A DNA stretch of 64,000 bases, taken from NCBI GenBank assembly GCA_024867545.1, contig JANFNE010000049.1, forward strand, positions 1 through 64,000. Reading direction: 5' to 3'. Positions 29,584-38,319 of this stretch are shown here, piece by piece. Positions within the stretch are counted from its first letter, which is position 1; the number at the start of each line of letters is the position of its first letter. The translations under genes were made by a program, and so were the position numbers. Below the pieces are notes generated by a model that worked only from the letters and a program-made list of their open reading frames with translations, did not search any database and had not been told where the DNA came from. This DNA comes from Phytopythium helicoides (lineage: Eukaryota > Oomycota > Peronosporomycetes > Pythiales > Pythiaceae).

Positions 29584-31406
29584 ATGAAGCGACGTCAAAC
29601 GTTCCAGAACAAGGAAGCATTTAAGCTCGCTCTAGCAGAACTCTTTGTCGCTGATGGCAGGAGCTTCTGGTACGAGCAAAACAATAGAGAGAAGATGAAG
29701 GCGGTTTGCGCGGATTGCGACTGTCCCGTATTCATTAACGCCCGTATATCAGCCTCTGGTGTGGTGCGAATCACTTCTCTTGACTTGAATCACTCGTGCG
29801 TGATCACGAAGATGCCGTCGCTAAAAGGTGACTGGCTGTTTGCCATAGCTAATCAGACATCGCGCTTGTGCCACAATTGTAAACCTCACGACGTGATCTC
29901 CCGAGCTCGGGAAGTATATGGAGTCGACGTATCATACAAGCAAGCACATACTGCATTAACCCGAGTGAGAGAATCAGGACTACAAAGTGGTGTAAGCAGT
30001 TACGGAGCTTTAGTGCCATGGCTGAAAGAAATTGCGGAAGCTAACCCAGGGTCCACTCATGCGTCACGAACTAAGGATGGCAAATTAGAGTCGGTCTTTA
30101 TTGCTTTGAGTGCTTGGTTGCAAGGTGCTGAATTTTGTTTACCCGTCATTTCACTCGATGCGTGTCACCTGAAAAGCTCTGTGGGAGGAACTTTGTTTTG
30201 TGCCACAATGCTAAGCCCGAATCACGACATATTTGTCATCGCTCTAGGTATTTCACCCATTGAGGATGGACAAGCATGGTCATGGTTTTTGGCACATCTC
30301 AGAAGTTCGTCAGCATTGCTTCAGCGATCTGACATTGTAATTATGAGTGACCGCGAGAAAGGATTAGCTACATCAGTGGCAGAAATTTTACCAGGGGTTC
30401 CACACAGCTTTTGCTCGTATCATATCAAGAAGAATGTGAAAACTCAATTCAAAACAGACCTAGGTGGTCGCATCCATAAACTAGAAGGAGCAATCGAGAA
30501 AGCAGTAGCGACATCTTGTCTAGAAGAATTGCAAACGCGAGAATCCAGCGGCATCAAAGTATTTGACCGGTATGTACCAGCCGTATCTTCAATTCAAAAC
30601 GTATGATGCCAACATAACGTGTCATATAAACTATTCGTACCATGATACTAATGTCTAACTTGTATTCTGTATGTGACTCGTGCGCATTAGCAGATATAGC
30701 ACCTGAGTGTTGGATGGCGTCAGAGTTTCCTTGTCCACGGTTTGGACAGGTGACCTCAAACATTGCTGAAAGCTCAAATAGCTGGATTTTGCCCGAGCGC
30801 TCTCTTACTTGGCTAGAATGTCTTACGACTATTGTCCGGAAGATTCTACGTCGGGCTTTTGACAAACGTCACGAGTACGGCAGCATTGCATCCGACTACG
30901 TTCCATGGGTTATAGCTCGTGTAGCCAAAGCAACAGAAGGAGCTCGCAGACGGTTAGTTTGTCCTGTGGACGATACTACTTATGAAGTAATGCGTGAGTC
31001 CGATCGCTCATTTGCAGTGGTTGATCTTCAACGAAGACATTGCTCTTGTCGCCTTTGGCAGGAGTTACAGTATCCATGCTATCATGGTTGTGCAGCAATC
31101 TTATTTCGCAAGGAGAGTCCCCTTCAGTATGTCAGCCATTACTACAAGATCTCATCCCTCGTCAATGTTTTCAAGCCGGCAGCTATTCCCGTGGATGTCG
31201 ATTTACTGCATCGAGACGGAACTCTACCACCCCAAATCGAGAAAAAACGTGGCAGACCGAAGAAAGTGCGGATTCGAAGTCGGTCAGAATACCTCAACAA
31301 CGATTCACCTGTTCACTGCAGTCAATGCGGTATATCAGGTCACAACAAGCGCACGTGCAGTCGACGCCAAAAGCAGCTACGAAAGGCGAGAGATTCTGTA
31401 GTGTGA
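29584..31406 (+). CDS. MULE transposase with SWIM and CCHC zinc fingers
   Basis: The first ORF, 29584-30606, begins with a FAR1/WRKY-like Cys-His region (MKAVCADCDCPVF, NHSCVIT) and a MULE catalytic core: VISLDACHLKS, IVIMSDREKGLA, and the FCSYHIKKNVK motif. The second ORF, 30642-31406, has FGQVTSNIAESSNSW, the SWIM finger HCSCRLWQELQYPCYHGC, and a terminal zinc knuckle HCSQCGISGHNKRTC. An intron of roughly 100 nt must join them (candidate donor ggtatgtacc near 30569, acceptor tag near 30690), but no GT-AG pair I tried kept the frame, so a small indel or an unusual junction is possible. Confidence 0.8.
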
Positions 31407-31672
31407 TTTGCTCTACCAAGAAGCGTGAGCGCTGAAACAACTATTTTCGCTCCTACATCAAGTCCAGGCGAGAATAACAATTCATATCTTGTATGACAAA
31501 CGTATGATGACACCAATTCGTATCATATAAACAAAATATAGCCTGGATACAAAGCGTATGATGTTGTCAAATTATATGTTTCACACAATGTATAATGTAT
31601 ACTTGAGAGCACGTACCGGTATAACCATGTATACTATGCATACCTTAGAATCCTAGCGCTCTCAAAAGCGCA

Positions 31673-32242
31673 ATGGTGGGCAAGTCGGGCAAGCCGGTGA
31701 AGGCGGATGGGGTTGTATGCACGTACCCTCACTGCTTTCAACGGATGCAGACGCAAAAGTTCAAGAGCCATTTTATGGCGAAGCATGCGAAGGGGGAGAT
31801 ATGGCAGCCCTCCTTCCGCGACGACTACGAGGTCGCGGAAAGGGACCCAAGCCTCCTTCATCACCCTGAGGGGCACAAGGTGGCGATCCCCCGGCTCCTT
31901 GCCGACGTGGCCACGTGCCTCCGTGCTATCGAGAGTCGACAAGGGCGCATGGAGCGCCACATCCAGCTGCTCCTAACGCACGCAGGAGTGGCTGACGACG
32001 CGGGGGACGAGGACGAAGATGAGGACGAAGACGACCGCGCAGAGCTAGCGGAGGAGGAGGACATCGAGGCCAGCGAAGAAGACGGCGAAGCGCAAGAAGG
32101 CGACGCAGCCGACCCCGAAGACGCCGAGGACGAAGAGAAGCCTGCGACGCCCCCGAAGAAGCGCGCACGGACCTCAACTGCCTCTGCAGCGTCGCCAGCG
32201 ATGAACACGCGGCGCCGCAGCAGCTCCACCAGCCATGCTTAG
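31673..32242 (+). CDS. MULE-1 accessory ORF: zinc-finger acidic protein, 189 aa
   Basis: Lies inside the MULE-1 TIRs, downstream of the transposase on the same strand. The N-terminal part holds one BED/C2H2-like finger (VCTYPHCFQR, then HFMAKH). A helical segment LLADVATCLRAIESRQGRM follows. The second half is very acidic (EDEDEDEDDRAELAEEE) and ends in a basic PPKKRAR nuclear-signal-like patch. It is probably a DNA-binding partner of the transposase or captured cargo; this is inferred from position. Confidence 0.55.
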   Translation: MVGKSGKPVKADGVVCTYPHCFQRMQTQKFKSHFMAKHAKGEIWQPSFRDDYEVAERDPSLLHHPEGHKVAIPRLLADVATCLRAIESRQGRMERHIQLLLTHAGVADDAGDEDEDEDEDDRAELAEEEDIEASEEDGEAQEGDAADPEDAEDEEKPATPPKKRARTSTASAASPAMNTRRRSSSTSHA

Positions 32243-32423
32243 GGAGATTTTGCGCATCTGTGTTATTTTGTAAATAATACAGACCCCTTTAGCGCTTCGG
32301 ACTGGCTACGTTTTGTATACTTCCTCATGGTCCATATAAATGTGTGTGAGTTCGCAAGTTGTTGTCACTACGGATGTATTTTGGAATTAGTTTTGAAAAA
32401 CGGACGTATTTTCGGATTTCCCC

Positions 32424-33055
32424 GTTGTTGTGATATGTAATGACTTTTCGTGTTACTAATGATAAGGGATACCACGGTAATTTTCGACGCGTGTCCAACG
32501 CAAAAACGGCAGATCGGGCAAGCGTGGAGACGTCGGCAAGGTGCGCTGCGTGTTGCGTGTAGGTATATGCATGTGAACCACACCCGACGGGACCAAGCCT
32601 CGCACAGATAGTCCGAGGCCCCTTGGGCGTTGGTGGGGGCAGTGTATATAGCCCTACGTGATGGGGTGGAGCCCATGCATAGAGGGGGGGCACGGTACTA
32701 AGGGGCTTGGCCCACCGTTTACTTGCCATTTGTATGGTATAGAAAACGAGAGTACTTACTAGGAGGTATACATCCGGCAGCAATCCCCGTAATATTACGG
32801 GTTATAGCCCCAGGTGCCTGTCTATTGACCATTACTGCCCTCATAACACAACGCCAAGGAGCGGCCGAGCTGCAAATATGGAATCTCGGACTTTTGACAA
32901 AAGTGGAGGCGATTTAAATATTGAAGTCAAAAGGGGTAATCCAGTGACAAAAGTGGTGCGAAAAGCGATGGTGGAGGTGGTGTTGGAACTGGTGGAGGAC
33001 AGGCACCCTTTTTGGCGAGAATAGACTATAGGGAACATCATTTGCCAATTTGATC
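32424..33055. other. Intergenic, with left copy of a 73-bp inverted repeat
   Basis: No gene seen. 32888-32960 is the reverse complement of 40632-40704 with very few differences; both contain the palindrome acttttgacaaaagt. The pair brackets the C2H2-RING ORF and MULE-2. No matching target duplication was found outside the pair. Confidence 0.7.
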
Positions 33056-33439
33056 ATGAGTCGCGACTTTACCTGCACAAAGTGCAAGAAGGTCTTGAAG
33101 AGCAAGCGGAACCTACAAGATCACCAGAAGCGTAGAGTATGTAAGGAGCGCCGCAACCCACGGCTCCTCGCGTCGCGCCTTAAAGTATCGGCTCAACGAA
33201 CTCGAGAACGAGATGCAGCCCGAAAGCGCGCCAAATATGAGAGAAAGCTGCCCGAGTGTTGGTTCTGCACTAAGGCGGTGCGAGCATGGGTACACTCAGC
33301 AAATTGCGAGCACAGCATTCACCGTCCTTGCTATCTCGAGATGAAAGCGGCGCGTGAAGCAGTTCACCCTGTATACGGGCGACGTGATGGTCGCATGCTG
33401 TGTCCGTTCTGCCGTCAGGCATTCGTTGTACAAGAGTAA
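33056..33439 (+). CDS. Small C2H2 plus RING-like finger protein, 127 aa
   Basis: The ATG at 33056 begins MSRDFTCTKCKKVL and has a C2H2-like finger (CTKCKK, then HQKRRVC). A basic helix rich in Arg follows, then a RING-like set: CWFCTKAVRAW, NCEHSIHRPC, LCPFCRQAF. Spacing fits a C3H2C2-type RING, suggesting a ubiquitin ligase or a zinc-binding nucleic-acid protein. It lies 80 bp outside MULE-2, within the outer inverted repeat pair. Such small zinc ORFs are often transposon-linked; no host family is recognised. Confidence 0.5.
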   Translation: MSRDFTCTKCKKVLKSKRNLQDHQKRRVCKERRNPRLLASRLKVSAQRTRERDAARKRAKYERKLPECWFCTKAVRAWVHSANCEHSIHRPCYLEMKAAREAVHPVYGRRDGRMLCPFCRQAFVVQE

Positions 33440-35326
33440 ATTCAAGTAATCACACATTTTGGCAAAATTCTATTTCTATTTCTATATTAATTTTGCTGGC
33501 TGCTTCAACGTAAAAACAGGAAAATATCTAAACCAGTGTACATCGTGGGTTGACCTGACAGAAAACATTTTGGCTGACAGAAGGCGTACCCCCTAAATCA
33601 AGGATGCCAAGAGCGTGGCAATTTCCCGCCGTGTGACCAAATCCGTGTACAACCCGTTCCGACCCGGGTTCAGGCCAGAGCGCAGTTGGACCCGTCGCCC
33701 CCTTCGCACCCCAAGCGTTTGCGGTGCACCACACACCGATTTGCGCATTGTGAGTGAGGGACAATGGAACGTGAGCACGACGCCATCGATTTCTCGGACA
33801 CGAGCGAGGTTGAGGACGCGCTACTAGCACGTATCGACGACTCGGACTGTGGCGAGGACGAGGACGGCGAGGAAAACAACAGCGAGACTGTGCACATCGA
33901 CCTACGCATCACCGACGTGCCACCGCCCAGTCCGCGTCCAGGGGAATCACTAGCAGACAGCTCTTCCCCCGCTTTACGCCTAGGAAAGGTGTATTTGACA
34001 GGCAAAGACGCGCTCTATGCAGTTCAAGACTACGCTTTGGCAGAAGGAAAATCTGTCAAAGTCAAGAAGCACAGGACGAGAACGACTCATCGAGTGTAGC
34101 TCGGCGCGGTGCGGGTTCTTCGTACTGTTGTACAGACGCCGGTTTCAAGGGCAACTTACCAACGAATGGTACATCTCATCGTTGGATCTCGAGCACACGG
34201 ACTGCACGTCGACTACGAAACCGACCAAGCGGCAGATCGCTGACCTACCAACCTTTTCAAGTGCAGTCCGAGCGTCGTCTTCTACTTCCGCAGTTGCGTT
34301 GGCAGAGCAAGTCCTGGGCCTTAACGGGATAGCGCTGGGTAAGCACATGCGTAGCGTCTACCGGGCGCGGGAAATTTTCAACGAAAAGAACGACGACGAT
34401 GTCGTCAAATCGATCGAAAGGCTGCCAAATTTCCTGGAAGAGTTTGCTCGTCAAAACCCGGGATCTGTTGCAGTCGCTGAGAAGGATGACGATTCGCGTT
34501 TCTATCGGGCAGTTGTTGTCGTCGGAGCTTTTGCCAACGCGGTAGCCGCCCTACAACCTGTTCTTGGGATTGATTGTAGCCACAGCAAGTGCTCACGCTA
34601 CTCCGGTGTTCAGATGCATCTCGTGGGTCGCGATGGAAACTTGCGAAACATAACGATCGCCTTTGCACTAGTCCCTGCTGAAGACTCCGCGAGCTACGCA
34701 TGGTTCTTCGAGCAAGTCATCTCAGCCGGTTTTCAAGTTGCACATATCCCGTTGTTCTGTGACCGAGGCGCCTCCCTGATGTCAATCGCCAAGCGGTTCG
34801 ATCTGAACCTGAAGTTTTGCACACTTCACATCATTCGAAACATCATCCACCACTTCGGCAAGCTCAGGCAACAAGAGAAAAATCACATCTGGCAGCTCCA
34901 AGCAAGTCTTTCTGGTGAAGAGTACAAATCACGTCTTGCCGTTATTGAGCTGGCACTGGGAGTGCAAACCAAGGACTACCTCGCAGCCATCGACCCTGTT
35001 TGCTGGTGTGTGTACGCAAACATTGGTATCACGCCGCTCTTCGGGTGGCGAACCTCCAACTTTGTCGAAAGCGTTTTTGGGACGCAGTTCGTGCAGGGAA
35101 TTCGAGAGATGTTCCCCTACCAGTTTTTTCAGGCAATGGGGGGGGGGGTCGCACTGGTATCTGGATTCCTCGTTTCCTCGGAAAGTACCGCCAGCTGGAC
35201 CATTTTTGCCCATGAAGTAGTAGTTATTTACCCAGGAAAACAGGCAGCTCTGACCTGCCTCGTTTTCTGGATCTTTCCATTCCTCCCCCCATCAACCGAC
35301 CGGACACAGCGGCAGCATCCGAGTAG

Positions 35327-36139
35327 ATGGCGACACGCAACAAGAACTGGGAGCGCGACGAGATCGACGCGCTGATCCACGCGTGGAAGCAGGTCGTTCT
35401 CGGGCCAAAGGAGAACGGCGAGTCCGCGCAGTCGATCAACACACGCATCTACGCGGCATACAAAGCTATCGTTGGCCCCATGTGTAGGACAGAGAAGGCA
35501 ACGATGACGAAGAAGGACAGCCTGTGGACAACCTACCGCTTCATACTAGACTTTAACAACAACCGCAAGATCGGCTCGACTGGGCAGGGCGATTGGTTCT
35601 CCTTGGACAAGAAGACCAAGCAGAAGGTGCGCGAGGCCAATCATGTTGACAGCAGAGTGACAGACATATCGCAAGAGGTGTTTCAGATGCTCGATTCCCT
35701 ATTCGGCAGCGACCATGCTGCCACACCGGCGCTCCTGGTTTCGTCCGCACCGCTCCACGAGGCGGATGACGAGGCCTTCGACAGCTCGGCGCCTTCAATC
35801 TTTGTCGACTCGCTGTTATCATACAACAGCGAGTCTGCAGAGAGCAGCGTCAGCGCAACAATAACAGCAGCAATGAGCGATCCCAGCCGAAAGCAGACAA
35901 ACGTGCGGGGCAAGCGGCAGCGCTCAGCTGCAACCGATGATGGATGGGTTCGAAAGCATCTTGAACAACATACACAGCAGATGCAGATCATGTTGCAGCA
36001 GCTGAACGATAAGATGGACCGAGAGCGCGAGGATATGAAAGCAGAACGAGAAAGAGACCGTGAGGAAGAACGACTGGAACGCGAACGTGACCGTCAATTA
36101 TTGAGAGAGCTATTCCGTCCCCGTGATTCCTCTCCCTAA
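35327..36139 (+). CDS. Harbinger SANT/Myb-like protein, 270 aa
   Basis: The ATG at 35327 is 12 nt after an in-frame region without Met. The N terminus, WERDEIDALIHAWKQVV, and the later SLWTTYRFILDF and WFSLDKKTKQKV suit a trihelix/SANT-like DNA-binding fold. A Ser-rich acidic linker and a basic stretch (RGKRQRSA) are followed by a charged Glu/Arg coiled coil at the C terminus. In Harbinger elements this protein partners the transposase for nuclear import and end recognition. Its last 30 nt overlap the transposase 3' end on the other strand. Confidence 0.7.
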   Translation: MATRNKNWERDEIDALIHAWKQVVLGPKENGESAQSINTRIYAAYKAIVGPMCRTEKATMTKKDSLWTTYRFILDFNNNRKIGSTGQGDWFSLDKKTKQKVREANHVDSRVTDISQEVFQMLDSLFGSDHAATPALLVSSAPLHEADDEAFDSSAPSIFVDSLLSYNSESAESSVSATITAAMSDPSRKQTNVRGKRQRSAATDDGWVRKHLEQHTQQMQIMLQQLNDKMDREREDMKAERERDREEERLERERDRQLLRELFRPRDSSP

Positions 36140-37384
36140 ATACAACTGTTTCCGCTTGTAGGCAACCATCCTCTGAATGATATCCCGCGTTCTTGTGGTG
36201 TCTTTTTCCCCGCTATTAGCCACAGCTACATCAGCATCACGATTGTGATGAACATCAATATCACAAGTGTAGATATCGTTTGCTTCTATGAGAAAATTGT
36301 GCAGCGTGCAAAGAGCGAATATCAAACGCGGAACGATCTCAAAGTTTTGCGTCGCCGAAGGATTTGGGCGAGTGAGAATACGAAAGCGGTTTTTCAGGAT
36401 TCCAAATGCGTGCTCAACTTTGTATCTGATTGCACTCAAACAGTGATTCGTTCGTCGTACATCTCCATTTGACAGCACCTGGCCCATGTCGTATGTAGTT
36501 ACAAGATGCTTGCTGTTTGCGTACGCGGAATCTCCCAGGATGAACATCGGAAGCGGCTCCATCACTCCTTCGCCTGTCGGTACCATTTTCGGCTCGATTG
36601 CACCAAGTAGACGTTCATGCTGACACCCTAGATAGCCATTTGAGAACACCCTGCTATCACCTGCTGACCCTGGCCAACCGACAACAACATCTCGAAATCG
36701 CAGCCGGGAATCAATTGCAGCGTGAAGTACAGTACTGTAGTAGCCTTTGCGGTTAAAGTAGCGTTCACCAGAGTTCATGGGCTTGGTAATGGGTATGTGC
36801 GTTCCATCAATCATTGACGGGCATTGGGGAACGCCACTATTGACACAATTCTCCGATGCACTGAGCCGCAATTCATCAGCGTTCGGGAGGCGTATGGTGC
36901 GAAGCCGACCGATCGCAATGGCTACACGGTAAATTATGTCATGGCAAGTGGTTCTCCCGACTGCAAATTGCTCGCTCAATACTCTGTAGGATACACCATG
37001 AGCCGAGTAATACATAAAGAGTAGTAGAGCCTTGTCCGCCGGCACGCTTTCGCGGAAGTTGGTGTTGGCTCTTGAAATCTCGTTTTCAATGAAGGTCAGC
37101 AGGTGCTCGAAGGTGGCTCGGCGCACTCGAAAGCATTCATAAAACCTATCATCACTGAATTCTGAAGAGGCTACGAGGCTGTCAATCCACTCATGGCTGC
37201 GGGGCCGAACCCACCACCTCTCGACAGGCGAACTTAGCGCAGTGCCTGGCAGCCCGCTCAGCTCTGCCGCAAGAACGAGAAGGTACACACGGCTGTGGCT
37301 GCGACTGCCACGATTTCTTTGTCTTCTGCTCTGCTTCTGGCGGCGGAAGAACCACCACAGCAACGCCTTCGCTCTAGAGTCCAT
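36110..37384 (-). CDS. PIF/Harbinger transposase (DDE_4), 424 aa, intact
   Basis: The ATG at 37384 (MDSRAKALLWWFFRRQK) is chosen because the open frame upstream only extends into the terminal C tract. A helix-turn-helix-like region YRVLSEQFAVGRTTCHDII precedes the nuclease core: PSMIDGTHIPI (first Asp), WPGSAGDSRVFSNG (second Asp), LGDSAYAN and the VEHAFGILKNRFRIL block with the catalytic Glu. The length is normal for the family and there is no frame break. Confidence 0.9.
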   Translation of the reverse strand: MDSRAKALLWWFFRRQKQSRRQRNRGSRSHSRVYLLVLAAELSGLPGTALSSPVERWWVRPRSHEWIDSLVASSEFSDDRFYECFRVRRATFEHLLTFIENEISRANTNFRESVPADKALLLFMYYSAHGVSYRVLSEQFAVGRTTCHDIIYRVAIAIGRLRTIRLPNADELRLSASENCVNSGVPQCPSMIDGTHIPITKPMNSGERYFNRKGYYSTVLHAAIDSRLRFRDVVVGWPGSAGDSRVFSNGYLGCQHERLLGAIEPKMVPTGEGVMEPLPMFILGDSAYANSKHLVTTYDMGQVLSNGDVRRTNHCLSAIRYKVEHAFGILKNRFRILTRPNPSATQNFEIVPRLIFALCTLHNFLIEANDIYTCDIDVHHNRDADVAVANSGEKDTTRTRDIIQRMVAYKRKQLYLGRGITGTE

Positions 37385-38319
37385 ACCCACCGCCTGCTTG
37401 TTCTTGACTGAATCCTGTTGCTGCCCCTCTATCTCTCGTACAGCATAAGACAAAATAGATTGATGCGAACACAACTGGATCTGGATATCTGGGAAAAGAG
37501 TGAAGTAAACCAGTTTCCCAGTTTTCCGTGCGAACCCCCCCCCCCCCCCCCCCCCCCAATGTGTGAGCAAATGGTAAAGGAGTGCTAAGACCGTTCGGCC
37601 AACTCAGCGACTTGGGTGGATCGCGTGCGAGTAATTACTCCAGATGCCGCTGCTCAGTATAAGAAGCAGAGCATGAACTTAGGGAGCTACTCTGTCCAGA
37701 ACGCGTCGGACGACATCAGCTTCGTCAGCAAGTCCAACGTGTTCCCGCGCGTTATCGTCGAGTGACTATATCTTCGCGGCACTGCACGTGTCTTTACATG
37801 GACCAGTACCGTGCTCCACGTCGGCACTTTGCAGCTGCGCTTCTTGAACGAGGACGGCTGGACGAAGTCTTCGAGTTTTTCGACCATTGCTACCTGGTAA
37901 GCACCTTCACTAATCCCTTTCAAGGCAAGCTCGTTCTACTCCCTCTCGACGAGAAGGTGACTGCCAACCCGGCGTGGCTTCCTCCGCATGTCAAGAAGCG
38001 ACTCGGTCGGAAGACGATGCGTCGTATCCGAAGCAACGGCGAGGACAATGCGGGTGGCGTGACCTCCCGCTATTGCTGTGGACGTTGTGGTGGTAAGGGT
38101 CACAATCGCAGGGCATGCAGTGAAATGTAGTCCCTCATGCACCCACGACGGCCAAATGCTGAATATGTGGTTGCACAGTCGAGTACAAAGCATTCACCAT
38201 CGAATACAACTGCGCTCCGTTGTCTTAAGGAGAATGTAGGTGCAGCGTAGCGGTTGAATGAATTCTCAGTCCCTCATCCAATGTAACGGTGCCAAGGACT
38301 CGAAGTGTATCTGAATGTG

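Larger units (their letters stand above)
29317..32423 (+). mobile_element. Mutator-like element MULE-1 with 52-bp TIRs
   Basis: The left TIR 29317-29368 (ggggaaatccgaaaa...) is the reverse complement of 32372-32423 with only a few C/T differences. The element holds a MULE transposase and a second plus-strand ORF. It starts 21 bp from the right end of the piggyBac element. A clean target duplication was not identified; both flanks contain a gttg motif, which is inconclusive. Confidence 0.8.
35138..37557. mobile_element. PIF/Harbinger element nested in MULE-2
   Basis: It is bordered by AAT at 35135-35137 and 37558-37560, a 3-bp target duplication of the size typical for this superfamily. The termini are inverted: a run of 11 G followed by TCGCAC at the left, and 23 C preceded by the complement of TTCGCAC at the right. 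It contains two convergent intact ORFs, the standard two-gene Harbinger layout. The homopolymer tract lengths may be imprecise in the assembly. Confidence 0.85.
33764..38130 (+). pseudogene. MULE-2 transposase, broken and interrupted
   Basis: The ATG at 33764 opens an acidic N terminus. A frameshift near 34065-34085 joins the next frame at GRERLIECSSARCGFFVLL. The MULE core is clear: LGIDCSHSKCSRYSG, IPLFCDRGASL, FCTLHIIRN and TSNFVESVFG. At 35137 a Harbinger element interrupts. The gene resumes after 37560 with stops, then gives SWIM-finger sequence (HCTCLYMDQYRAPRRHFAAA) and a C-terminal zinc knuckle (CCGRCGGKGHNRRAC) ending at 38130. There are at least three lesions besides the insertion, so it is not functional. 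Confidence 0.8.

Noticed and set aside
31861..32229. Ser-rich minus-strand ORF opposite the acidic zinc-finger ORF
   Set aside because: Poly-Ser is the antisense of the poly-Glu/Asp coding tract.
29296..32440. Target-site duplication for MULE-1
   Set aside because: Only a gttg match is shared by the two flanks, too short to claim.
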